Source of the DNA: Methylococcaceae bacterium
GTDB taxonomy: Bacteria; Pseudomonadota; Gammaproteobacteria; Methylococcales; Methylomonadaceae
Length of the DNA stretch: 40,427 bases
Reading direction: 5' to 3'
NCBI GenBank assembly: GCA_014191975.1
Contig: BJHG01000013.1
Location: 1 to 40,427 of the forward strand
The notes under the pieces were generated by a model, which did not search any database, was not told the DNA's origin, and saw only the letters and a program-made list of their open reading frames with translations. Positions 7,812-16,480 of the stretch are shown here, one piece after another. The position numbers were made by a program, and so were the translations under genes. Numbering within the stretch: position 1 is the stretch's first letter; each line of letters begins with the position of its first letter.

Positions 7812-9281
7812 TTATTGACCTTTATCGCCTTTTTCACCTTTATCGCCTTTTTCACCTAGATTGCCTTTTGAGCCAGGATCCCCTTTATCGCCTTTATCGC
7901 CTTTTGAACCTGGATCACCTTTTACGCCTGCATCCCCTTTTACGCCCGTATCGCCTTTTACGCCCGTATCGCCTTTTGAACCTGGATCACCTTTGGGTCC
8001 TTGATCACCCTTTGGCCCCTGATCACCTTTAAGGCTATCACCTTTAATGCCTTGCTCACCTATTGGTCCAGCGTCACCTTTTGCTCCAGGATCACCTTTG
8101 GGTCCTGCGCTACCTTTGGGACCTGGATCACCTTTGAAGCCAACATCGCCTTTCACACCTTGGTCGCCTCTCAAGCCAGCATCACCTTTCGCGCCTTGAG
8201 TACCTTTTTGTCCAGGTTCACCTTTTTGTCCCGCAACACCTTGTAGTCCTTGGTCACCTTTCACGCCTTGATCACCCCTAACGCCTTGCTGTCCTTGTGC
8301 GCCTTGCTGTCCTTGCTCACCTTTTGGACCAGCGTCACCTTTTTCACCTTTTATGCCTTCAAAACCTTGATCGCCTTTCTCACCTTGGTCGCCTGAATCA
8401 CCTTTCGGGCCAACACGTACTTCACGCACGTCACGTACTTGTTTTGTCCTACTCGAAGAAAGACTGCCACTTCCTGCTATGCCGTCAAGCACTTTTTTAT
8501 CAATCCAGCTATAAATGCGCTTTTCTAACAATCCATCCGCATGCAAATATAAACGCCCTTCGTTTTCGATTTTAATTTGTTGATAATAAAGATTATCTTT
8601 GCCTGCAAGCTGACGGTCACGTGCACTATCGACTACACTTTCCAGATCCAATGATCCATAAATATCTAGCATTGGCAGTTTAGATTTTGCTATAAATGAC
8701 AGTACTTTTGTATTAGGGTCGCTAGCTTTTGGAACAGGTAAACTAATGGTTATTAGCGCATTTACACCTAGTGTTTGTTCATCCAATATGTAGCTTGCCA
8801 TCAACCCTCCTAAACCGTAACCAATAACAACGATTTTTTCGGATTTTTCTTTTTTAGCAAATTTAATCGCTTCTAATAATCTCGTTTTGGCTTCAGGAAA
8901 AAGAGGGTAATAATCTTGACTACCTGCATTTTCTTCACGCAAAGGCATCTGCACCGACAATGTTGCCCAATGATGGTTAGGAAAAAATGTACGAAGTGAT
9001 TTAATTACCGCCTCCCGATTTGGATGCCCACCGGCATCATGTAGGATAATAATTACGCCATCACGGTGACTTTGTGTCGTATCCGTGTAGATATTTAAAA
9101 ATTTTTTTCCATCCGCTTCAAGCCAAACAGCATTCCCTAAATTTAAGCCTTGTTGAATATCGGTTGCAAATACATTCTCACGGCTGGTATCAGTTGCCAC
9201 GCACGTCAATGACCCACTTAAACAAAGAGCCAGACTTACTTGAGTTAATTTTTTAATAGATACAAATGAATTATTTTTCAT
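7812..9281 (-). CDS. Secreted alpha/beta-hydrolase-like protein with collagen-like tail (copy 2)
   Basis: Tandem paralogue of the gene at 6046-7524, with near-identical blocks throughout the N-terminal domain. It has a signal peptide (LTQVSLALCLSGSLTCVA), IILHDAGGHP, HHWATLSVQMPL and the same VVIGYGLGG elbow lacking serine. A linker (GSLSSSRTKQVRDVREVRV) then leads into about 65 Gly-X-Y triplets with more GxKGDxG charge pairs and the same register break (GDSLKGDQ). The ATG at 9281 is preferred over the one at 9296 because MKNNSFV aligns with the start of copy 1. The frame ends GEKGDKGQ, but a shifted frame just downstream reads DFVVKP and a stop, matching the DSTVKP end of copy 1, so the natural C-terminus has apparently been lost to a frameshift. 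It lies upstream in the same direction as copy 1. Confidence 0.85.
   Translation of the reverse strand: MKNNSFVSIKKLTQVSLALCLSGSLTCVATDTSRENVFATDIQQGLNLGNAVWLEADGKKFLNIYTDTTQSHRDGVIIILHDAGGHPNREAVIKSLRTFFPNHHWATLSVQMPLREENAGSQDYYPLFPEAKTRLLEAIKFAKKEKSEKIVVIGYGLGGLMASYILDEQTLGVNALITISLPVPKASDPNTKVLSFIAKSKLPMLDIYGSLDLESVVDSARDRQLAGKDNLYYQQIKIENEGRLYLHADGLLEKRIYSWIDKKVLDGIAGSGSLSSSRTKQVRDVREVRVGPKGDSGDQGEKGDQGFEGIKGEKGDAGPKGEQGQQGAQGQQGVRGDQGVKGDQGLQGVAGQKGEPGQKGTQGAKGDAGLRGDQGVKGDVGFKGDPGPKGSAGPKGDPGAKGDAGPIGEQGIKGDSLKGDQGPKGDQGPKGDPGSKGDTGVKGDTGVKGDAGVKGDPGSKGDKGDKGDPGSKGNLGEKGDKGEKGDKGQ
7830..8412 (-). repeat. Gly-X-Y coding tandem repeats, copy 2
   Basis: In-frame 9-bp triplet repeats, for example repeated CCCGTATCGCCTTTTACG units near 7936-7975 on the plus strand. 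They are less homogeneous than in copy 1. The repeat number differs between the two genes, showing independent length change after duplication. Confidence 0.85.
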
Positions 9282-9449
9282 GATTATATGCTTCAAGTAA
9301 TGTCACAATTGCTACTACATGCCACTAACGCTAAGCAATTCCCTGTCAATAAAAAGTGGACGCTTCTTCGTTACAAGTACGCTGAAATTACAAGTATCTC
9401 GAATTAAACGTAAAATAGATAAACATTATAAACTGAAGCCCATTTTTTT

Positions 9450-11162
9450 ATGCTGGAATTTATCACTTTACTTCGCCAACGCTATCAAATCGTTTTGAAT
9501 TCAAATTTAAATTCAAACGAAATGCAAAATTATCAACACTCCTTTGAACAATTAACACTTGCCGAAGCTTTTTTTCGTAAAGGTCAACTTGTCAAAACAT
9601 CACCATTACACATAGTGATTATCGGACCCACGCAAGTAGGTAAAAGCTCGCTCACGAATGCTTTTCTACAATCGCAAAATGCTGGCGTGAGTCCCTTAGC
9701 TGGTTATACCGTTCACCCACAAGGTTTTTGTCATAATTTAGACTTATTCGATTGTAAAGATTTAGCAGATTATTTCATTCCATTTGTTCAAATTTCAAGC
9801 GAGAATTTGCGTAAAAATTGTTTTAATAATTATTCACTCGAAAAAACTGAAAATGCATCGCATTTTTTACCTCCTGCCATTTTTTGGGATACCCCCGATT
9901 TTGATTCCATCGATTCCACTGATTATCGAGAAGGGGTTTTGAAAACTATTGCGCTTGCTGATGTTATTATTCTAGTCGTCAGCAAAGAAAAATACGCAGA
10001 CCAAACTGTGTGGGACACGTTAAAAATTATCGAACCGTTGCGCCAACCTACGCTCATTTGCGTTAATAAATTAAATGAGGATTCGGAAGCGATTATTTTG
10101 GAATCACTCAAAGAAAAATGGCACGATTATCGGCGTGATATTTTTCCAGAAATCATTTCTTTGCTTTATCAACAAACCACAAAATCTCCTGAAATTCCGG
10201 AATCAAAACAGCATATTTTGTTTGAATTAACGAAAAAAGTGCAACGTGAAAAACAGAAACAACATGAACAAAAATTAGTACAAACGCATTGGCAAGAATG
10301 GACAAAACCATTACGCGTTGAACATGAGATTTATAGCGCGTGGCAAACATTGGTTGATGACGTAATGGGGCAAACATTAAAAAATTATGAACACGATTAT
10401 TTAAATCATCCGTATCACTACGAAACCTTTCAACAAGCTATTGCCGAGTTATTGTTATTGCTCGAAATTCCTGGCGTGGCCAAAGTTATGATGACAACAC
10501 GAAAAGTCTTACTTTATCCACTGAAATTAGTGCGGCGATTGGGTAAAAGTCGAAATCATCCTCAGCGCAGCCATGAAATGACGGTTTTAACATCTGCGTT
10601 AAATCACACATTGACTGAATTGGCACACGAATTATTGGATAAAAATACACATTCAATGTGGCGAGAGTTAAGTGAGCAATTACGCAAAAATCGAGCAGCT
10701 ATTTTAAATGAATTCCAGCACGAGACTGAAAATTATCATCAAAATTTTCAGCAAAATGTCGAACGTGCCGCGCAAGGACTTTATTCAAAATTAGAAGAAC
10801 AGCCGCTGGTTTTAAATACGCTTCGTGCTACTCGAATTACCGCTGACGCTGTAGTTGTTGCGTTAACACTTTACACGGGCGGGATTGGCTTACATGATTT
10901 AGCAATTGCGCCAGCGATGTTGATGTTGACAAATTTACTGACTGAAAGTGTAATTGGCAGCTACATGAAAAAAATCGAAACTGATTTAAAGGCACAGCAA
11001 CTGGCCGCAGTTAAACTGCAGGTTTTCACACCACTTGCACAACGTTTGCACGCTTTACCTCAACATCTAAAAACTAAAACGCATTTTGCGATTTCACCTG
11101 AACAACTGGCAATCGCCGAAACTAAATTTAATGAAAAACCGCATGGCTTACGATTACTCTGA
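9450..11162 (+). CDS. Large membrane-associated GTPase (first of an overlapping pair)
   Basis: A 570-residue P-loop GTPase. The Walker A/G1 motif is GPTQVGKSS (59-67), G3 is WDTPDFDS (146-152), followed by DVIILVVSKEKYADQ, and G4 is degenerate (VNKLNED, where NKxD is expected). After the GTPase domain (to about residue 235) come helical regions, then hydrophobic segments around 458-500 (AVVVALTLYTGGIGLHDLAI and following). The size and layout recall bacterial dynamin-like or YfjP-type GTPases, but the exact family is not recognised. The ATG at 9450 is the likely start; a second Met at residue 25 is possible. The 3' end overlaps the start of the next gene, which encodes a related protein, so the two may act as a heteromeric pair at the membrane. 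Function unproven. Confidence 0.8.
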   Translation: MLEFITLLRQRYQIVLNSNLNSNEMQNYQHSFEQLTLAEAFFRKGQLVKTSPLHIVIIGPTQVGKSSLTNAFLQSQNAGVSPLAGYTVHPQGFCHNLDLFDCKDLADYFIPFVQISSENLRKNCFNNYSLEKTENASHFLPPAIFWDTPDFDSIDSTDYREGVLKTIALADVIILVVSKEKYADQTVWDTLKIIEPLRQPTLICVNKLNEDSEAIILESLKEKWHDYRRDIFPEIISLLYQQTTKSPEIPESKQHILFELTKKVQREKQKQHEQKLVQTHWQEWTKPLRVEHEIYSAWQTLVDDVMGQTLKNYEHDYLNHPYHYETFQQAIAELLLLLEIPGVAKVMMTTRKVLLYPLKLVRRLGKSRNHPQRSHEMTVLTSALNHTLTELAHELLDKNTHSMWRELSEQLRKNRAAILNEFQHETENYHQNFQQNVERAAQGLYSKLEEQPLVLNTLRATRITADAVVVALTLYTGGIGLHDLAIAPAMLMLTNLLTESVIGSYMKKIETDLKAQQLAAVKLQVFTPLAQRLHALPQHLKTKTHFAISPEQLAIAETKFNEKPHGLRLL

Positions 11163-12702
11163 ACTTTTACAGCGCACTGAAAACTGGGCGCAGCAGGCTT
11201 ATGAACTGGGTTGGATTAGTGAAGTAAATCCAACTTCTTTTTTGCAGAAAGAAAAAAATCCACTTTTTGAAAATACAATGCGTCCTTTAATTGTTGCTTT
11301 CATGGGTGGAACAGGCGTAGGTAAAAGTGCATTATTAAATCGACTCGCTGGTAAACCCATTGCAAAATCGGGTGTGGCGCGTCCAACGTCAAAAGAAATC
11401 ACGATTTTTCACCATCAAAATATTACGTTACCGCAATTACCGCTGACCGATATTCGTGTTGCCAATCACGATGATGATTCACAAAAAAACGTGGTTTGGA
11501 TTGACATGCCTGACTTTGACAGCACTGACACACATAACAAAGAGCTCGTTTTAAGTTGGTTGCCACATATTGATATCTTAATTTATGTTGTCAGCCCAGA
11601 GCGTTATCGAGACGAAAAAGCATGGCGATTATTACTTGCCGAAGGTGCAAATCATGCGTGGTTATTTGTAATGAATCAGTGGGATAGAGGACAAATAGAA
11701 CAAGCAGACGATTTTGAGAAACAATTGCACGTTGCGGGATTTGACGCGCCAATAATTTTTAAAACGTGCTGTGACATTCTATCGAATTTAAACGACGAAT
11801 TTAATGAATTAGCTGAAACATTAACGTCGCTCGCTACACAAAAAACTGTCGAACAATTAGAGCAGCGTGGCGAACACATTCGTATTAATGCGCTGCATAA
11901 TCAGTTACAAAATTATCTTCTTCAATTTGGTAATACAGCGGCTTTGAAAAAACTGCACTCACATTGGCTTTCAAATTGGAAAAGTACTGCCACGCAATTA
12001 CAACAAGGCTTTACGTGGCAACTTCAGCCCTTAGCGCAACAATTTGCAAAACTGTCACCATTTGAAAAAGGCATTGAGTGTCTTTGGGATCATTGGGCTA
12101 AAACCCGTTTTGATGATACTTTGAATGTATTGGTCATTGACACGCAAAATTTCGGATTACCAACTAAGCCGTTAGAAATCGAGCTTTTAAGCTTGCGTGA
12201 AAAGGCACAAAAACAGTTTACTTCCAATACAGAACTTCAAACGCGGCGAGCCATCACAGAGCGTGGGAATTTAGTGCAACGCACATTATTAAAACTCGTG
12301 GGAATAGCAGAAATTATTTTACCGTTAGCAGCTATGAGCTGGGTTGGCTTTCAAGTCGTAAATGGCTATTACGAAAGCAATCAAACACATGACCATTATT
12401 TGAATCTCGATTTTGCGATTCATAGTACGTTGGTTTGTGGCTTATCATGGCTGGTGCCATTTTTCATTTTGAAAAAATGCCAGCCATCCTTAGAAAAATG
12501 TGCATTACGCGGCTTAAATAAAGGGATTTTACAAAGTTTAGAGAACTTGAATCAGGAAGTAATTATGGCGATTGAGCAATTCGAACAGCAACGCGCAACG
12601 CAGTTACAAAATGCAAATGCGTTATTAACATTGTGTGAATCGATTACATCTGAAAAGATTGAATTTGAGCGAAATAGCACATTAAATAGAATGATGATTT
12701 AA
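11131..12702 (+). CDS. Large membrane-associated GTPase (second of an overlapping pair)
   Basis: About 523 residues. G1 is GGTGVGKSA, G3 is WIDMPDFDSTDTHNK, a distinctive IDILIYVVSPERYRDEKAW follows, and G4 is a good NQWD. Hydrophobic segments near the C-terminus (IAEIILPLAAMSWVGFQVV and STLVCGLSWLVPFFIL) suggest a membrane hairpin. The order G1, PDFDS, then V-V-S-x-E-x-Y parallels the upstream gene, so the two look like ancient duplicates. The ORF track starts at a non-ATG codon at 11086; ATGs at 11131 (MKNRMAYDYSE) or 11143 are more likely, both inside the end of the upstream gene. The TAA stop overlaps that of glnD by 3 bases on the opposite strand. Cellular role unknown. Confidence 0.8.
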   Translation: MKNRMAYDYSELLQRTENWAQQAYELGWISEVNPTSFLQKEKNPLFENTMRPLIVAFMGGTGVGKSALLNRLAGKPIAKSGVARPTSKEITIFHHQNITLPQLPLTDIRVANHDDDSQKNVVWIDMPDFDSTDTHNKELVLSWLPHIDILIYVVSPERYRDEKAWRLLLAEGANHAWLFVMNQWDRGQIEQADDFEKQLHVAGFDAPIIFKTCCDILSNLNDEFNELAETLTSLATQKTVEQLEQRGEHIRINALHNQLQNYLLQFGNTAALKKLHSHWLSNWKSTATQLQQGFTWQLQPLAQQFAKLSPFEKGIECLWDHWAKTRFDDTLNVLVIDTQNFGLPTKPLEIELLSLREKAQKQFTSNTELQTRRAITERGNLVQRTLLKLVGIAEIILPLAAMSWVGFQVVNGYYESNQTHDHYLNLDFAIHSTLVCGLSWLVPFFILKKCQPSLEKCALRGLNKGILQSLENLNQEVIMAIEQFEQQRATQLQNANALLTLCESITSEKIEFERNSTLNRMMI

Positions 12703-15335
12703 ATCGTTACCAATTGTTTAAAAATAGACTGCTTTAAGGCTTCTAGTTTTTGTGAATTATTAATTGCTAATTCATCAGTGTCGGTCACATAAAACATATC
12801 TTCAACACGGCTACCAATGGTAGTAATTTTTGCACTGTGCAAATGAATGTGTTGCTGTACAAATGCTTTGCCTACACTCGACAATAATCCCGCATGATCT
12901 GTCGTAATTAATTCAATAATAGTGTAACGATTTAAAGGATCGACATGAAACTCAATGCTGGTTGGAATTGGAAAATGCTTGGCTTGGCGTGAATTGGATT
13001 GTCGATGAATGTTTTTAGTTTTCTTCACTTTGTTTTGCAGTAAATTTTGTCGTAACGACGAGCAAATATGTACTTCTCGAAATAAATCTTCAATCGGTTC
13101 TCCCGATTGTTCAAGCACTAAAAAGCTATTTAAAACGTAATTATCCAGTGTCGTAATAATTCGCGCATCTAAAATCGTTAGCCCTAATTGATCTAACGTT
13201 GCAGTGCTGAGTGAAAAAATTGCCCCTTCATTTTTGGTATAAATAAAGACTTCTGCACTGCCTCGTTGCGTTTGTGGGCGTAATAAAACCAAAGGCAATT
13301 CTTGTTCATTTGACGCCGCAATTGCTATTGTATGCCATGCAATTTCGTCCGCAGAATAACGTAAAAAATAATCATCATTAACACGCTTCCATGCCGAATC
13401 AATTGCAATTTCTACCATTCCAAATTTGAGTAATTCTATTTTAGCTTCTAGCTTATTTTCGGTTAAACGATCTGCTAAAGCGGCAGGATTTGGCAAACCA
13501 GTACGAATTACTTTGTACGTTTCAGAATAAAGTTCTTTTAATAACGCATCTTTCCAGGAATTCCAAAGTTCAGGATTTGTGGCACGAATATCCGCGACGG
13601 TAAGTAAGTACAAATAATTTAAATACTCAGTACTAATGACTTTTTGTGCAAATTGATGAATGACATCAGGATCACTAATATCTTTACGCTGTGCAGTCGT
13701 AGACATGACTAAATGATTACGAACTAACCATGCCACTAAATTTGCATCAGGACGTGAAAGGTCGTGCTGCAAACAAAATTCCCGTGCCATATGTTCACCC
13801 AAAACCGAATGATCTCCGTTTTGACCTTTCGCAATATCATGAAATAACCCAGCCAAATACAATAACTCCGGTTTTTCAATATGTTGAAAAACGGTAGTAC
13901 AAAATGGAAACTCGTTATTGTGTTTTTCAATCGTAAAACGGCGTAAATTACGCACGACAAATAACGTATGTTCATCGACAGTATAAATGTGAAATAAATC
14001 GTATTGCATTCGTGCAACGATATTTGCAAATTGCGGAATGTAAGCCGCCAAAACGCCATATCGATTCATTCGCCGCAATTGATTTGTAATGCCATGCGGC
14101 TGGCGAAATGCTTCGATAAACAAATGATTTGCGGATTTATTAACACGAAAATCTGCATCGATTAAATACAAGTTTTTACGAATCAATCGTAATGTTGTGG
14201 CGCGAACGCCTTTGATGTTGTCGTGTTGCTCAAGAACTAAAAATAATTCAAACAATGCTAACGGATTTCGTTCAAAAACTTGCGTGTCTATGGCTTCTAA
14301 ATAACCATTAATCACGTCAAAATCTGCATTTAAACGACGGACTTCATTATATTCACGCGGTACAAAGCGCTCACTAAAAAGCTGTAATAACATTTCATTC
14401 AATCGCTCCAAACCCATCACAGTTTTGAAATAAAATTGCATAAATTGCTCAACGTCTTGGTTATATTCTTGATTACAACTTTTAAAACCAAATTGCTCGG
14501 CAAGATCACGCTGATAATCAAAAACCAAACGATCTTCAGAGCGATTTGTAAGTAAATGTAGTGCATAACGAATCCGCCAAAGGACGTTTAATAATGCGAC
14601 TAATTCAACATATTCTTCTTCAGGTAAAAAGTCGTATTTGATTAACTCTTTTAGCGTCGCTGCGTTGTAATGACGTTTAAAAACCCATGCGATAACTTGT
14701 CTATCACGCAATCCACCTGGACATTCTTTAACATTCGGCTCTAAGTTATAAGCCGTGTCGTGAAATTTCGCATAACGGGCTTGCTGCTCTGCCATTTTTG
14801 CAGCAAAAAACTTATCTGAAGCCCAGATTTTATCTGGTGTAATTTCGTTTTGGAGCATTTTTAATAATGCTGAACAACCGACAATTTGTCGAATTTCGAG
14901 CAAACTGGTCATGATTGTTTGATCATTTGTGGCTACGTCTACACATTCTGAAATGCTTCTTACGCTGTAACCAAGTTTTAAACCTATGTCCCAAAGAAAC
15001 GTAAAAAATTCCCCCAAGCTTTCTTGGAAATCCACAATATCGTCAACAGGTAAAAGTACCAAAATATCAATATCAGAATACGGAAACATTTCACGTCGCC
15101 CATAACCACCGACGGCACATAACGTCATTATATTTGTTTTATCACCTAAAAAATGTTGGAAACAAACGCTTAAAACACTGTCGATAAAATCAGATTTTTC
15201 ATGCAACAATTTTAAAACGGATAATTTTGGATTGAATTTTTCGCGTAATTCAATTTCTTTGTTTTTTATAAGTGTTTTAAATGCTACTAAAACGTTTGGT
15301 GATTCAAATAAAGTAATATCAAGTGTTGTATTCAT
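12699..15335 (-). CDS. glnD: Bifunctional PII uridylyltransferase / uridylyl-removing enzyme GlnD
   Basis: The primary nitrogen sensor: it adds UMP to PII proteins when glutamine is low and removes it when glutamine is high, and so controls NtrB and glutamine synthetase. At 878 residues it matches the family length. The nucleotidyltransferase motif is VGGYGRREMFPYSDIDILVL (about 75-94). A PII-uridylyl domain follows, then an HD hydrolase domain (AGLFHDIAKGQNGDHS) and two C-terminal ACT domains for glutamine sensing, the second reading TTDHAGLLSSVGKAFVQQHI. It lies 23 bp downstream of the epimerase gene on the same strand and is probably co-transcribed with it. Its cognate partners ntrB and ntrC are also in this window. 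Confidence 0.97.
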   Translation of the reverse strand: MNTTLDITLFESPNVLVAFKTLIKNKEIELREKFNPKLSVLKLLHEKSDFIDSVLSVCFQHFLGDKTNIMTLCAVGGYGRREMFPYSDIDILVLLPVDDIVDFQESLGEFFTFLWDIGLKLGYSVRSISECVDVATNDQTIMTSLLEIRQIVGCSALLKMLQNEITPDKIWASDKFFAAKMAEQQARYAKFHDTAYNLEPNVKECPGGLRDRQVIAWVFKRHYNAATLKELIKYDFLPEEEYVELVALLNVLWRIRYALHLLTNRSEDRLVFDYQRDLAEQFGFKSCNQEYNQDVEQFMQFYFKTVMGLERLNEMLLQLFSERFVPREYNEVRRLNADFDVINGYLEAIDTQVFERNPLALFELFLVLEQHDNIKGVRATTLRLIRKNLYLIDADFRVNKSANHLFIEAFRQPHGITNQLRRMNRYGVLAAYIPQFANIVARMQYDLFHIYTVDEHTLFVVRNLRRFTIEKHNNEFPFCTTVFQHIEKPELLYLAGLFHDIAKGQNGDHSVLGEHMAREFCLQHDLSRPDANLVAWLVRNHLVMSTTAQRKDISDPDVIHQFAQKVISTEYLNYLYLLTVADIRATNPELWNSWKDALLKELYSETYKVIRTGLPNPAALADRLTENKLEAKIELLKFGMVEIAIDSAWKRVNDDYFLRYSADEIAWHTIAIAASNEQELPLVLLRPQTQRGSAEVFIYTKNEGAIFSLSTATLDQLGLTILDARIITTLDNYVLNSFLVLEQSGEPIEDLFREVHICSSLRQNLLQNKVKKTKNIHRQSNSRQAKHFPIPTSIEFHVDPLNRYTIIELITTDHAGLLSSVGKAFVQQHIHLHSAKITTIGSRVEDMFYVTDTDELAINNSQKLEALKQSIFKQLVTI

Positions 15336-15358
15336 GGCGGTTTATTACCCTGAGGAAT

Positions 15359-16324
15359 TTAATTTTTTACTTCGTAAAATGCTGTATACCACGCGACAAA
15401 TTTTTCAATTCCATCGTTCAATTGTGTTTTGGGCGAAAAACCGAAATCACGCTCCAAATCACGGATATCCGCATAAGTATCTTGTACGTCACCGGCTTGC
15501 ATCGGCAAAAGATTTTTCACCGCTGCCTTCCCCAAATGTTTTTCTAACGTTTCCACAAAGGTTAATAATTGTTCAGGCTGACTATTTCCAATGTTATAAA
15601 TGCGATATTTAGTGGTGGGCGGTTTATCAATGACGCACATAACACCTTCAACAATGTCATCAATATAAGTGAAGTCGCGCCGATGATTACCATAATTGAA
15701 TAAATCAATTGGCTTATCTGCCATGATTTGCCGCGCGAAAATAAACGGTGACATGTCGGGGCGTCCCCATTCGCCATAAACCGTAAAAAAGCGTAATCCT
15801 GTTGTCGAAAAGTTATATAAATGACTGTAGCTGTGCGCCATCAATTCATTTGCTTTCTTTGTCGCAGCATATAACGAAACAGGATTATCAACATTATCAT
15901 TCGTTGAAAAAGGTAATTTCGTATTCGCGCCATAAACCGAACTTGACGACGCATAAATCAAATGGTCAATGTGTTGATTTCGGCAGCCTTCTAAAATATT
16001 CAGAAAACCGATTAAATTCGATTCAGCATAAACATGTGGATTTGTAATTGAATAACGCACACCTGCTTGAGCCGCTAAATTTACTACACAATCCACTTTT
16101 TCCGCTTCAAATAATTGCGCCATTCCCTCACAATCTGCGATATTAAGGCGAATGAATTTAAAATTTTTGAATGGTGTTAATCGCGCCAATCGCGCAAGCT
16201 TTAAATTTACGTCATAGTAATCATTTAAATTATCCACACCTATTACATCGTCACCCCGTTCAAGTAAATGTAAACTTAACGCGGCACCAATAAAACCTGC
16301 TGCCCCCGTGACTAAAATCTTCAT
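15359..16324 (-). CDS. NAD-dependent sugar-nucleotide epimerase, UDP-glucuronate 4-epimerase-like
   Basis: 321 residues of the extended short-chain dehydrogenase fold. The NAD site is GAAGFIG (7-13), the adenine-ribose acid is in VIGVDNLNDYYD, and the catalytic residues are SSSSVYG and YAATKK (YxxxK). RFFTVYGEWGRPDMSPF and GNHRRDFTYIDDIV are typical of UDP-glucuronate 4-epimerases and related enzymes that supply galacturonate for surface polysaccharides. UDP-glucose, made by GalU encoded at 30 kb, would feed this pathway after oxidation. The exact substrate cannot be fixed from sequence. It is transcribed divergently from ispA and lies just upstream of glnD. Confidence 0.88.
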   Translation of the reverse strand: MKILVTGAAGFIGAALSLHLLERGDDVIGVDNLNDYYDVNLKLARLARLTPFKNFKFIRLNIADCEGMAQLFEAEKVDCVVNLAAQAGVRYSITNPHVYAESNLIGFLNILEGCRNQHIDHLIYASSSSVYGANTKLPFSTNDNVDNPVSLYAATKKANELMAHSYSHLYNFSTTGLRFFTVYGEWGRPDMSPFIFARQIMADKPIDLFNYGNHRRDFTYIDDIVEGVMCVIDKPPTTKYRIYNIGNSQPEQLLTFVETLEKHLGKAAVKNLLPMQAGDVQDTYADIRDLERDFGFSPKTQLNDGIEKFVAWYTAFYEVKN

Positions 16325-16415
16325 CTTTTTCTATCCTTGAGTTGTTTTTGTTGTTTTTTGAGATATTTTTGTTGTTTGGGGTAAAGCGTCAATCCACGCG
16401 CCACTCAATTTCCTA

Positions 16416-16421
16416 TATAAT
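16416..16421 (+). promoter_or_regulatory. Likely -10 box upstream of ispA
   Basis: A perfect TATAAT lies 60 bp before the ispA ATG in the divergent epimerase/ispA spacer. The -35 region at 16-18 bp spacing (around ATCCACGC) is a poor match, so this is a candidate only. Confidence 0.4.
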
Positions 16422-16480
16422 GACTTATATTTTAGTCGTTAGTTGATAATAATCGGCGTTTCAAACTTTTGGAGTTTTTC

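Noticed and set aside
6060-8412. Regular short repeats that could suggest a CRISPR array
   Set aside because: The repeats are contiguous, in frame and code Gly-X-Y; there are no unique spacers of constant length and no cas genes.
13736-14059. 107-residue minus-strand ORF inside glnD, and other long overlapping ORFs such as 15232-15612 and 22004-22351
   Set aside because: They are other-frame readings of well-supported genes, with no recognisable domains or ribosome sites.
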